Positions 42,532 through 50,412 are shown, counted from the stretch's first letter. The stretch: 64,000 nt of DNA from JAWLBY01 sp041687455 (GCA_041687455.1 JAWLBY010000009.1:62001-126000), one strand, 5' to 3'. The notes: generated from the letters alone by a model not told the origin. A program made the numbers and translations.

Positions 42532-43440
42532 ATGAAGCTCGCCATCCTGTCGCGCAATTCCAAGCTCTATTCGACCCAGCGGCTGGTCGACGCCGCGCGC
42601 ACCCGCGGTCATACGGTCCGCGTGCTCGACCCGCTGCGCTGCTACATGCGGATCGAGCCGGGCGCGTTCGAGATGCATTACAAGGGCAAGCCGCTATCGG
42701 ACTACGACGCGGTGATCCCGCGGATCGGCGCATCGGTGACCTTCTACGGCACCGCTGTGCTGCGCCAGCTCGAAATGATGGGGCTGTACACACCGAATCC
42801 ATCCGATGCGATCCTGCGCGCACGCGACAAGCTGCGCAGCCACCAGATGCTCGCACGTGAGGGGATCGGGCTGCCGCGCACGGTGTTCGGCGACAACCCG
42901 GACGACACCGCCGACCTGCTGCGGATGCTCGGCCGGCCGCCACACGTGATCAAGCTCAACGAAGGCAGCCAGGGCAGCGGGGTGATCCTGGCCGAGAATG
43001 TATCGTCGTCGGGCAGCGTGATCGAGGCTTTCCGCGGCCTGTACGCGAATTTCCTGGTGCAGGAGTTCATCGCCGAAGCCAAGGGCGCCGACCTGCGCTG
43101 CTTCGTCGTCGGCGGCGAGGTCGTCGCGGCAATGCGGCGGCAGGCCAGGAAAGGCGATTTCCGCTCCAACCTGCATCGCGGCGGGACCGCCCGCAAGGTC
43201 GAACTGAGCCGCAGCGAGATCGACATCGCATTGCGAGCCGCCCGCGTGCTCGGGCTCGAAGTCGCCGGTGTCGACCTGCTGCGTTCGCGGCGCGGCCCGC
43301 TGGTGCTCGAGGTCAATTCGTCGCCCGGGCTCGAAGGCATCGAGGCCGCCACCGGTGGCGACGTCGCCGGCCGGATCGTCGATTTCGTCGACGCCGCGGT
43401 GCAGCGCGGCCGGCGGCGACCCAGGGCCCGTGCGGTCTGA
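42532..43440 (+). CDS. rimK: Ribosomal protein S6 glutamate ligase RimK
   Basis: This 302-residue ATP-grasp enzyme adds glutamates to the C-terminus of ribosomal protein S6. Features are MKLAILSRNSKLYSTQRLVD, YDAVIPRIGASVTFYGTAVL, the ATP-grasp segments VIKLNEGSQGSGVILAE and LVQEFIAEAKGADLRCFVVG, and the Mg-binding LVLEVNSSPGLEGIE near the end. Length equals E. coli RimK (300). A GAATCGGG/CCCGATTC hairpin at 42486-42505 lies in its upstream spacer. It is probably co-regulated with rimB, 146 bp away. Confidence 0.95.
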   Translation: MKLAILSRNSKLYSTQRLVDAARTRGHTVRVLDPLRCYMRIEPGAFEMHYKGKPLSDYDAVIPRIGASVTFYGTAVLRQLEMMGLYTPNPSDAILRARDKLRSHQMLAREGIGLPRTVFGDNPDDTADLLRMLGRPPHVIKLNEGSQGSGVILAENVSSSGSVIEAFRGLYANFLVQEFIAEAKGADLRCFVVGGEVVAAMRRQARKGDFRSNLHRGGTARKVELSRSEIDIALRAARVLGLEVAGVDLLRSRRGPLVLEVNSSPGLEGIEAATGGDVAGRIVDFVDAAVQRGRRRPRARAV

Positions 43441-43585
43441 GCCGGAGTGGACGGAGCGCTCCGAGCACCATCGACGGGCGGTCGGAAGCGCGCGAAACCA
43501 TACCGGAGCTGAAGCCGATCGAGCTTAACGATTCAGACAGTCGCGTTTAACCGGTTCTTAATCGGTCGAGCGCTATCTTGCGAGT

Positions 43586-43710
43586 CACCGGAATGTTCTG
43601 CACGACACTCCTAAGTCAGTTGGTGACTTGCAGATTACGGTAATCGGGGCAGTAGCTTTAGGCCCACGCGAGGCGCGTTCCCCATGGTCGCCTCCGTGGG
43701 CCTTTTTATT
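43586..43710 (+). ncRNA. Candidate small RNA with three hairpins and an intrinsic terminator
   Basis: The rimK-to-43835 spacer contains an ordered set of stems: AAGTCA/TGACTT (43613-43629), GATTA/TAATC (43633-43645), and a two-part stem AGGCCCACG...CGTGGGCCT with inner AGGCG/CGCCT (43660-43703). T5ATT follows it. The last is a strong intrinsic terminator that belongs to no annotated gene: rimK ends 219 bp earlier and the next start is 124 bp later. A TATCTT at 43574-43579 could be a -10 box, giving a transcript of about 125 nt. I recognise no known RNA family. It could be an sRNA or a leader-type attenuator. Confidence 0.5.
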
Positions 43711-43778
43711 GCCCGTTCGCCTTGCCTCCTTGGAGTTTTCCAGCCCGTTTCGCCTGCGGGCGAACTTCCAGTTGCTTA

Positions 43779-43798
43779 CGTACGATAGTCGTCGTACG
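43779..43798. promoter_or_regulatory. BlaI-type operator dyad 1 and promoter of the small secreted protein gene
   Basis: CGTACGA-N6-TCGTACG is a perfect 7+7 inverted repeat. It overlaps the spacer between TTGCTT (43772-43777) and TACGAT (43795-43800, 17 bp apart), the likely promoter of the gene at 43835. Its core TACGA-N6-TCGTA recurs upstream of blaI. Confidence 0.6.
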
Positions 43799-43834
43799 AT
43801 GCCACCCCCACAACAACCAAGAACGGGGTGCGCG

Positions 43835-44308
43835 ATGGACAGAAAGGGATTGCTGGTGCTGTTCGGCCTGCTGCTGCCGCTGTCGGCGATCGCCGCCAAG
43901 AAGGACGAACACCAGAATGTCGTATTCGACCCGGCCAGGTTCGAGCAGCAGCGCACGACGATCGAACGCGAGATGGCTGGCGAGGGGTACCGGGAAATCG
44001 ACAAGCAGCAACGCTCCGAGGTGCTTGCGGCATTGGACCGGATGTCCAGACTGCTCGGGTCGTCAACCAGCATCGACGCGCTGTCAGCGGCCGAGAAGGT
44101 CGAACTGTTCAATGCGCAGGAACAAGTGAACACGATCCTGACCCGGGCGGCAGCCGACAGCCGACTGACGTGCAAGCGCGAGACGCCGACTGGCTCCCAT
44201 CGGCCGACCACCAGTTGCATGACCGTCGCCGAACGACGCCGAAGGCAGGAGCAGGCACAGGACAATCTGCGCAGCACGCTGCGGGGCGCGAAACTGAACG
44301 GGGAGTAG
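43835..44308 (+). CDS. Small exported protein under BlaI-type control (hypothetical)
   Basis: This 157-residue protein has a signal peptide (MDRKGLLVLFGLLLPLSAIA-AKK). The mature part is helical: ARFEQQRTTIEREMAGEGYR, QRSEVLAALDRMSRLLG and LSAAEKVELFNAQEQVNTIL. Two Cys near the end, in RLTCKRETPTGSHRPTTSC, could form a disulfide. The family is unknown, although the shape recalls short periplasmic proteins of Xanthomonadales. The start is the ATG at 43835 with a weak GGGGTG upstream. The promoter contains a dyad matching the one before blaI 493 bp away, so it is probably a target of that repressor. Confidence 0.7.
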   Translation: MDRKGLLVLFGLLLPLSAIAAKKDEHQNVVFDPARFEQQRTTIEREMAGEGYREIDKQQRSEVLAALDRMSRLLGSSTSIDALSAAEKVELFNAQEQVNTILTRAAADSRLTCKRETPTGSHRPTTSCMTVAERRRRQEQAQDNLRSTLRGAKLNGE

Positions 44309-44327
44309 GCAACTGCCGCTGCCGCGA

Positions 44328-44345
44328 ATACGATTTTATTCGTAT
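44328..44345. promoter_or_regulatory. BlaI-type operator dyad 2 upstream of blaI
   Basis: ATACGA-N6-TCGTAT is a perfect inverted repeat that shares TACGA-N6-TCGTA with the dyad at 43779-43798. It lies 76 bp before the blaI start, which suggests autoregulation. Confidence 0.65.
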
Positions 44346-44420
44346 GTTAGCTCGACGGGTGACTGGGGTCCGACCGGACGTTTCCGGACGGCTCCGGCGC
44401 CGACCGACCGGGAGGCTGCC

Positions 44421-44819
44421 ATGATGAGTTCGAGACCTTCACGTCCAACCGATGCCGAACTCGCGATCCTGAACGTGCTGTGGAGTCGCGGCGAAGCGAC
44501 CGTTCGTGACGTGCACGATGCGCTGTACGGGCCGCACGGCGGCTACACGACGTCGCTGAAACTGCTGCAGGTCATGCACGGCAAGGGCCTCGTCAACCGC
44601 GATGAAGGCCAGCGCGCACACGTGTACCGGGCGGCGGTCAGCCGCAACGAGACGCAGCAGAACATGATGGCCGACCTCGCCCGACGCCTGTTCGGCGGCG
44701 GCACCGCACGGCTGGCGATCGGCGCACTCGGCGCCGCCGAGGCGCCGAGCGATGCCGAGATCGCCGAGATCCGTGAACTGCTCGACCGACTGGAACAGGA
44801 ACGCCATGGCCAGCGCTGA
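44421..44819 (+). CDS. BlaI/MecI/CopY-family transcriptional repressor
   Basis: This 132-residue winged-helix repressor contains PTDAELAILNVLWSRGEATV, then DVHDALYGPHGGYTTSLKLL and QVMHGKGLVNRDEGQRAHVY, the BlaI DNA-binding fold. The C-terminal helix is for dimerisation and is usually the site of proteolytic inactivation. It overlaps the sensor-peptidase gene by 14 bp. The expected targets are the two TACGA-N6-TCGTA dyads. In relatives such pairs control beta-lactamase or wall-stress genes; no beta-lactamase is in this window, so the trigger may be different. Confidence 0.92.
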   Translation: MMSSRPSRPTDAELAILNVLWSRGEATVRDVHDALYGPHGGYTTSLKLLQVMHGKGLVNRDEGQRAHVYRAAVSRNETQQNMMADLARRLFGGGTARLAIGALGAAEAPSDAEIAEIRELLDRLEQERHGQR

Positions 44820-46431
44820 TCTGCGCCACCTGATCGACCTGCTTGGCTGGACCCTGCTCGACTTCTGCTGGCAAGGCCTGTTGATCGCGGCCGGTTACGC
44901 GCTGCTGCGCGGGTTGCTCGGCCCCGGCCGACCGCAGGCGCGGCTGGCGGTCGGCTACCTGGCGATGACGGCCATGGCGTTGATACCGGTGTTGACCGCA
45001 CTCGGCCGCTGGACCGCGGCCGCGCCGGCGCTGACTGGCAGCGCTGCGGCATCGCTCGGCGCGGCGCCGGCGTTCGACGCATCGGCGATGCTGTCGTCGA
45101 CCGGCATCATCGAAGCCTGGCTACCGGCGCTGGTCGCGGCCTGGGCCGCCGGCGTGCTGTCGCTGGCGATGCGCGCCGGCTGGCAGTGGCAGCGGCTGCG
45201 CCGGATCTGCGCGCTGGCCCAACCGGTGCCGGTCAGTTGGCAGATCGCGGCCGATCGACTCGCGCGACGGTTCGGGACACCGAAGGCACGCCTGCTCGAA
45301 TCGGCGCGGATCCAGGTGCCGCTGATGATCGGCTGGCTCAAGCCGGTCATCCTGCTGCCGGCCGCGCTCTGCACCCGGCTACCGTCGGCCCAGATCGAAC
45401 TGCTGCTGGCGCATGAGCTGGCGCATATCCGGCGCCGCGATTTCATCGCCAACCTGCTGCAGATCGTGGTCGAGACCGTGCTGTTCTACCACCCGGCGGT
45501 GCACTGGGTGTCGCGCAGGATCCGCGAGGACCGCGAGCTGTGCTGCGACGATCTGGTCTCCGAGCTGTGCAATGCACCGATCGACTACGCGCGCGCGCTG
45601 CTGTCGGTGGCCGAGCAGCGGCCGCAGACACCGCGACTGGCGGTTGCCGCGACCGGCGGTCAACTGCGGGCACGGATCGAACGGATCGTCGCCCGGCCCG
45701 CAGGCGCGCAGGCGCGTCCGGTGCAGGAAGCATGGCCCGGTGCGCTGCTGCTGATGGCAACTGTACTGGCCTGGGGCGCGCTTGCCGGCCACACGCTGCC
45801 GGACCGTCTGCCGCTGCCGCCGATCGCGTGGGAACGCCTTGGCGTGCCAACGCCGGTACTCGGGCTGTCGTTCGGCGATCTGCGCCTGGAGCGCCCACGG
45901 ATCGAGCCACGGATTCCAGAGCCTGCCGCAGTCGCGCCGGCAGCGACCGCAAGCAGCTCAGCGGTCGCGAATGCAGAGGTTTCCGGGCCGCGGCCCGGAC
46001 CGGCCATCGAACGCGAACGGCCCGCCCTCGAGGCCGCACCGTCGATTCCGCCACTGACGATCGATCCGCCGGCCGCGACGCCGGCCGCAGCCGACGAGAC
46101 CGTGCGCAGCAGCAGCGTGCCGACGCCCCGCGCGATCCATGTCGAGACACCCCGCTACCCGCGGGTGGCGCGAATCCGCGGCATCGAGGGCAGTGTCGTG
46201 CTGAGCTACCGGATCGAACGCGGTCGGGCGACCGACATCGCGGTCGAAAGCGGCACCCACAGCGAGTTCGCCAGCGCCGCCGAGCAGGCCCTGCGCCGCT
46301 GGCGTTTCGCCCCCGGTGCCGACAGCCTGGTGCGCCACCAGCAGCCGTTCGACTTCCGGATCACCGAGCAGGCCGAGTCCGACACCTGCGTCACCGCGAC
46401 CGGCACGCGAATCTGCCGCCCGACGAACTGA
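44806..46431 (+). CDS. M56 (BlaR1/MecR1-like) sensor peptidase fused to a TonB C-terminal domain
   Basis: This 541-residue membrane protein has N-terminal helices (about 10-38, 45-66, 102-123). The M56 metallopeptidase zinc motif HELAHIRRRD is at 203-212 and the downstream ligand in REDRELCCDD is near 241-250. A further helix lies near 320-340, followed by a Pro/Ala-rich periplasmic linker. The C-terminal TonB domain (about 455-541) contains PRYPRVARIRGIEGSVVLSY and AAEQALRRWRFAP. It has no penicillin-binding sensor domain as in BlaR1. Signal perception would therefore be through the TonB-like domain, and the peptidase would cleave the overlapping BlaI partner. Confidence 0.88.
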   Translation: MASADLRHLIDLLGWTLLDFCWQGLLIAAGYALLRGLLGPGRPQARLAVGYLAMTAMALIPVLTALGRWTAAAPALTGSAAASLGAAPAFDASAMLSSTGIIEAWLPALVAAWAAGVLSLAMRAGWQWQRLRRICALAQPVPVSWQIAADRLARRFGTPKARLLESARIQVPLMIGWLKPVILLPAALCTRLPSAQIELLLAHELAHIRRRDFIANLLQIVVETVLFYHPAVHWVSRRIREDRELCCDDLVSELCNAPIDYARALLSVAEQRPQTPRLAVAATGGQLRARIERIVARPAGAQARPVQEAWPGALLLMATVLAWGALAGHTLPDRLPLPPIAWERLGVPTPVLGLSFGDLRLERPRIEPRIPEPAAVAPAATASSSAVANAEVSGPRPGPAIERERPALEAAPSIPPLTIDPPAATPAAADETVRSSSVPTPRAIHVETPRYPRVARIRGIEGSVVLSYRIERGRATDIAVESGTHSEFASAAEQALRRWRFAPGADSLVRHQQPFDFRITEQAESDTCVTATGTRICRPTN

Positions 46432-46508
46432 ACGCCGACCGCGCCGCGCCGCCGCAGCCCGCGGCGCGGCCGCCGACGACCGCGCCGCTGACCTGTACAC
46501 TTGCCGGC

Positions 46509-47204
46509 ATGCATATCCTCGTCATCGAAGACAACAGCGACATCGCCGCCAATCTCGGCGATTTTCTCGAGGACCGCGGCCACACGGTCGATTTCGCCGC
46601 CGATGGCGTGACCGGCCTGCATCTGGCCATCGTCAACGAATTCGACGCGATCGTGCTGGACCTGAACCTGCCCGGCATGGACGGCCTCGAGGTCTGCCGC
46701 AAGTTGCGCCAGGAGGCACGCAAGACCACCCCGGTGCTGATGCTGACCGCGCGCGACACGCTGGAGCAGAAATTGTCCGGCTTCGAATCCGGCGCCGACG
46801 ACTACCTGGTCAAACCGTTCGCACTGCAGGAAGTCGATGCGCGGCTGCAGGTGCTGGCACGCCGCGGCAAGGGGGCCGGCCCGCGGGTGCTGAAGGTCGC
46901 CGACCTCGAATACAACCTCGACACGCTCGAAGTCAGTCGCGGCGGCCGCCACGTCAATCTCAATCCGACCGCGTTGAAGATCCTGCAGGCGCTGATGGAG
47001 GCGTCGCCGGCGGTGGTGACCCGGCATGATCTCGAAACCCGGGTCTGGGGCGAGGAGCTGCCGGACTCCGACAGTCTGCGAGTCCACATCCACGGCCTGC
47101 GGGCGGCGATCGACAAGCCGTTCCCGACGCCGCTGATCCAGACCCGCCACGGTATTGGCTATCGCATTGCCGACCCCGATGCAGTATCGACGCCGGCTTC
47201 GTAG
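46509..47204 (+). CDS. OmpR/PhoB-family response regulator
   Basis: This 231-residue two-component regulator has a receiver domain with acidic pocket Glu7-Asp8, phospho-acceptor Asp51 (VLDLNLPGMDG) and Lys102 (DDYLVKPF). A C-terminal winged helix follows (LNPTALKILQALMEASPAVV, VHIHGLRAAIDKPFPTP, TRHGIGYRI). A TACACT at 46496-46501 puts transcription initiation at the ATG, so it could be leaderless; there is also no good ribosome site. It overlaps the histidine kinase gene by 26 bp. It follows the BlaI/M56 genes by 77 bp on the same strand and may be part of the same stress-response locus. Confidence 0.93.
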   Translation: MHILVIEDNSDIAANLGDFLEDRGHTVDFAADGVTGLHLAIVNEFDAIVLDLNLPGMDGLEVCRKLRQEARKTTPVLMLTARDTLEQKLSGFESGADDYLVKPFALQEVDARLQVLARRGKGAGPRVLKVADLEYNLDTLEVSRGGRHVNLNPTALKILQALMEASPAVVTRHDLETRVWGEELPDSDSLRVHIHGLRAAIDKPFPTPLIQTRHGIGYRIADPDAVSTPAS

Positions 47205-48477
47205 CCGGATCATCATCTCGTTCGCGTTGCTGGGGTTCGTGCTGACCGCGCTGTTTGCGGCGGCGACGCTGTGGCTGCGTTCGGTCACCGAGAACGATCT
47301 GATCGATGGCTGGCTGCAGAACGAGGCGGCGAACTTCGTCGAGTTCAAACGGCGCAACCCGTCGCCAGCCGCACAATTCTCGTTCTCGCGCCAGATCGAG
47401 TTCTGGGTATTCCGGCCACACAGCCCGAACATTCCGCTGGAATGGCGCGAACTGGCCAGCGGCGTCTACGAAATCGAGGATCGGGAAGCCGGCAGCGGTG
47501 AGCTGCGCCACTACAAGCTCGCCGTGCACCAGGCCTCCGACATCGTCAGCTATCTACGCTACGACTTCAGCCAGGAAGAGCTGTCAGCGCAGCAACTGCA
47601 GTTCGCGCTGCTCGCTGCGGTGGCCGCTTTCTCGCTGCTGGCACTGCTGCTCGGCGCCTGGTTCTCGACCCGCGTGATGCGGCCGGTCAGCGATCTCGCG
47701 ACGCGGCTGCGTTCGTTCTCCGGTGGCAGCATCCAGCCGGAACCGCTGGCGCCGCATTTCGCCAACGACGAAGTCGGCCAGCTCGCCGCCGCGCTCGACG
47801 ATTATTCGGACCGGCTGACCGACTTGGTCCGCCGCGACCGCGAGTTCAACGCCGATGTCAGCCACGAACTGCGCACGCCGCTGGCCGTGATCCGCGGCGC
47901 AGCCGAACTGCTGCTCGCGCAGCCGGGGCTGAACGACAAGACACTCGGCCGGCTGCGCCGGATCGAGCGCGCCGTGCAGCAGTGCACCGACCTGACCAAC
48001 GCGTTGCTGATGCTGTCGCGCGGCGAGCGCCAGCACGGCGCGACCGATCTGCACAGGGTCGTCGAGCAGATCGTCGAATCCAACCGCACCGCACTGGCGA
48101 ACAAGCCGATCGAGCTGATCGTCGATGGCGCCAGCGGCGTGTTGATCGATGCACCGGAGCCGGTGGTCGCGGTCGCGCTGTCCAACCTGATCGGCAACGC
48201 CTGCAAGTACACCGCCGAAGGCGAGGTCCGGGTCAGCGTGCATGACGATCGGGTCGAGATCCGCGACAGCGGACCGGGCATCGCCGCCGAAGACGCCGGC
48301 CGGCTGTTCGAACGCGGCTATCGCGGCAAGAGTGCCGAAGGCAGCCGCGGCGCCGGCATCGGGCTGGCGATCGTCGGCCGGCTCTGCGAACTGTACGGCT
48401 GGGATGCGAGCCTGGCGCCGCGCCCGGAAGGCGGCGCGATCGCGGTCCTGCGCTTCAATCCGCCACGGCGGAGCTGA
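47179..48477 (+). CDS. Sensor histidine kinase
   Basis: This 432-residue kinase has two membrane helices (about 8-32 and 139-163) around a small periplasmic sensor of about 105 residues (ENDLIDGWLQNEAANFVEFK, YKLAVHQASDIVSY). HAMP follows, then the HisKA dimerisation helix with His229 in FNADVSHELRTPLAVIRG. The HATPase_c boxes are N (LIGNACKYT), G1 (RDSGPGIA) and G2 (GAGIGLAIV). The signal is not known; the DUF-type periplasmic region has no family I can name. The start is the ATG at 47179, inside the regulator's end, which indicates translational coupling. Confidence 0.92.
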   Translation: MQYRRRLRSRIIISFALLGFVLTALFAAATLWLRSVTENDLIDGWLQNEAANFVEFKRRNPSPAAQFSFSRQIEFWVFRPHSPNIPLEWRELASGVYEIEDREAGSGELRHYKLAVHQASDIVSYLRYDFSQEELSAQQLQFALLAAVAAFSLLALLLGAWFSTRVMRPVSDLATRLRSFSGGSIQPEPLAPHFANDEVGQLAAALDDYSDRLTDLVRRDREFNADVSHELRTPLAVIRGAAELLLAQPGLNDKTLGRLRRIERAVQQCTDLTNALLMLSRGERQHGATDLHRVVEQIVESNRTALANKPIELIVDGASGVLIDAPEPVVAVALSNLIGNACKYTAEGEVRVSVHDDRVEIRDSGPGIAAEDAGRLFERGYRGKSAEGSRGAGIGLAIVGRLCELYGWDASLAPRPEGGAIAVLRFNPPRRS

Positions 48478-48842
48478 TCGCGCACGAGCCGCTTGCGGCA
48501 AAGCGGCAGGCTCGCGGTCGTCGGCGCGGCGTTCTGCCGCTGCCCCGGGTTCGCGGATTGCCGGACTGGATCGTGGCTGATCCGCCGCCACACGGCCCCG
48601 ATCAGACCGGCGTCAACCAGCCCCACTGATCCTCGGTGCGGCCGTCAATCAGGAGGCCGAAGAACGCGTCCGGCAGTCCGGTCGTGACCGGACCACGCAC
48701 GCCGCCGCCGACCGTGCGACCGGAACCCGCTCCACCGTTCGACGGTGCTTCGACGCATCACTGCCAGTCGCCCTTCCATATCTCAGGACGAACGGTGCAT
48801 CGACGCGTCACGGCAAGCGTTCGACGTTTCGCCCGGGCCGCC
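48478..48842. other. Spacer between the histidine kinase and UPF0149 genes
   Basis: No full gene is seen in these 365 bp. They contain a possible decayed coding fragment (48602-48757, minus). Two related segments, CGACGCATCACTGCCAG (48751-48767) and CGACGCGTCACGGCAAG (48803-48819), flank a CTCAGGACGAACGG motif shared with 20441-20466. Confidence 0.4.
48602..48757 (-). pseudogene. Possible C-terminal gene fragment
   Basis: A 51-codon open stretch ends PVTTGLPDAFFGLLIDG followed by RTEDQWGWLTPV. Third codon positions are almost all G or C, as in real genes here, and the sequence looks protein-like. It has no start codon with a ribosome site and no recognisable family. It may be a remnant of a lost gene or a chance reading frame. 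Confidence 0.25.
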
Positions 48843-49637
48843 TCAGTGCAGATGGTTCGGCGCGCCGCAGCAGACCTTGAACTTCTTGCCGCTGCCGCAC
48901 GGACACGGGTCGTTGCGGCCCGGCGTTTCGGCACGCCGCACCGGCTGCGGCCGGAGTTGTTCGCGGCGCAGCGCGTCCAGATCCTGCAGCATCGCCGGCA
49001 GTTCGGCGGCCGCTTCGAGTCGGCTGTGGAAGTCCGGGATGTCGTCCGGATCCATGCCGAGTTCCTCGGCCTGTTCGGTCGAGAACAGCGCCAGCATCTC
49101 GATCATGCCGAGGTCCTCCTCGACGAACTCGTGCTGTTCGGCCCAGCGCTCCCAGGCCTGCTGCCGGAAGTCGACGCCACGCAGGAAACCGAGCGCCCAG
49201 GCGGCAGCGAGCGGAAAGTCGCTCGGCGCGCCGGCAAACGGGTCATGTTCGTCATCGGCCGGGCTGCCGAGCGGCTGCTCGGCCACCGACGGGTAGGCGA
49301 GCAGCGGCATCGCCGCGGCGTGCGCTTCCTCGTCATCCTCGCCGAACTCGATCTGCAGGCGGCTGACGATGTCGTTCCAAAGCCCCATCACCAGCCGATA
49401 CGCATCCAGCGCTTCGCTCTCGTTGGCCCAGACCGGCTCGTGGTTCCAGATCGCCGACATGAACTCGCTCGGCATGACCAGCTCCGGGCTGACGATCAGC
49501 GCGCTGAGGAAGCCGTCGAGCATCTCGAGCGACATGCCGTCGTGCGGCACCGCATGGGTTTCGAGCAGATGGTCGAGTCGTTCCAGGTCCTGGTCGGACA
49601 ACGGGGCGGGCTTTGCGGTCGAGCCTGTGATGTTCAT
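48843..49637 (-). CDS. UPF0149 (YecA/YgfB-like) protein with SEC-C zinc motif
   Basis: This 264-residue protein has a UPF0149 helical domain (LERLDHLLETHAVPHDG, LEMLDGFLSALIVSPELV, AAAWALGFLRGVDFRQQAW) and a C-terminal SEC-C motif (PGRNDPCPCGSGKKFKVCCG, residues about 238-257). That motif binds one zinc through three Cys and a His/Cys. The SEC-C tail is almost the same as that of SecA at 63834-64000 and may bind SecB or ribosomes. It is a paralogue of the next gene, which lacks the zinc tail, and lies 90 bp downstream of it. The role is unclear. Confidence 0.88.
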   Translation of the reverse strand: MNITGSTAKPAPLSDQDLERLDHLLETHAVPHDGMSLEMLDGFLSALIVSPELVMPSEFMSAIWNHEPVWANESEALDAYRLVMGLWNDIVSRLQIEFGEDDEEAHAAAMPLLAYPSVAEQPLGSPADDEHDPFAGAPSDFPLAAAWALGFLRGVDFRQQAWERWAEQHEFVEEDLGMIEMLALFSTEQAEELGMDPDDIPDFHSRLEAAAELPAMLQDLDALRREQLRPQPVRRAETPGRNDPCPCGSGKKFKVCCGAPNHLH

Positions 49638-49727
49638 TCGGATCCGTGACAGATGGGCAGGGAAAATTGAAGCGCCGCCCGCCGCGACAGCAACGGTGGA
49701 CGGACGGCTGCGGACCGGTCTTGCGCG

Positions 49728-50381
49728 TCAGTGGGCGCGACCGGCCGCCTGACGAGTGCGCTCGCCACGCCGACGGAAGTCGAGTATGCGAAGCATATAG
49801 GGCATCGCGGCGAGCATGTCGACCCGCTCACGGAAGGTCGGGGCCGGCGTGCCGTCCTGATCGCCGAGCTGGATCAGCCGCATCAGGAAGGCGATGCTCT
49901 CCTCGAGACCGGCAATGTCCTTCTCCCAGGCACGCCATTGCGGCAAGCGCAGGTCGACGGCGTAGAGGAATCCGCCGGCCCAGGCGGCGCCGAGCGGAAA
50001 ATCGATTCCGCGGCAGGCCTGCTCGAACTCGGCCGGGTCATCCGGCAGGCCGGGCGGCATCGACAGCAATGGCATGAAGCCGCCGGCATCCTTGTCCGGA
50101 TCGATCTGGATCCGCGCCTCGATGAAGCGCGCGAGTTGATCAACCAGCCGCTCGGCATCTCGCGCCTCGGCAGGCGAGCCCCACGACAGGTCCGGGCCCC
50201 AGATCAGCGGCCGGTACTCGTCGGCCGGCACGTCGACCGGGCCGGCCAGCAGTCCGCACAGCAGGCCGTCGAGCATTTCCAGATTCATTCCGCCGTTCGG
50301 CACCGCCCGCTCGATCAGCAACTGCTGCAGCCGCTGGATTTCGTCGGCACTCATGATCGACTTCGGATCGACGTGGCTCAT
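49728..50381 (-). CDS. UPF0149 paralogue without the SEC-C tail
   Basis: This 217-residue protein is a YecA/UPF0149 family member with LQQLLIERAVPNGGMNLEML, DGLLCGLLAGPVDVPADEYR and GAAWAGGFLYAVDLRLPQWR, parallel to the upstream-positioned paralogue at 48843-49637. The C-terminus ends in a basic tail (RRRGERTRQAAGRAH) with no zinc motif. The ATG at 50379-50381 was chosen because GGGAG lies 5-6 nt upstream; the frame upstream is gshA shadow. It lies 31 bp past the gshA stop, so the two could be co-transcribed. Confidence 0.85.
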   Translation of the reverse strand: MSHVDPKSIMSADEIQRLQQLLIERAVPNGGMNLEMLDGLLCGLLAGPVDVPADEYRPLIWGPDLSWGSPAEARDAERLVDQLARFIEARIQIDPDKDAGGFMPLLSMPPGLPDDPAEFEQACRGIDFPLGAAWAGGFLYAVDLRLPQWRAWEKDIAGLEESIAFLMRLIQLGDQDGTPAPTFRERVDMLAAMPYMLRILDFRRRGERTRQAAGRAH

Positions 50382-50412
50382 CTCGTCTCCCGTGCGGTGG
50401 CGCAGCCGATCG

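Noticed and set aside
43613..43645. Guanidine-II (mini-ykkC) riboswitch from two small hairpins
   Set aside because: That family needs two stems capped by ACGR tetraloops. The first loop is GTTGG and the second CGG, and no guanidine exporter follows.
43586..43710. 6S RNA or tmRNA as identity of the spacer RNA
   Set aside because: There is no long central bubble as in 6S and no tRNA-like Ala ends or tag reading frame as in tmRNA.
48843..49637. A second SecA fragment because of the SEC-C motif
   Set aside because: The upstream domain is UPF0149, not the SecA motor; SEC-C tails occur on many unrelated proteins.
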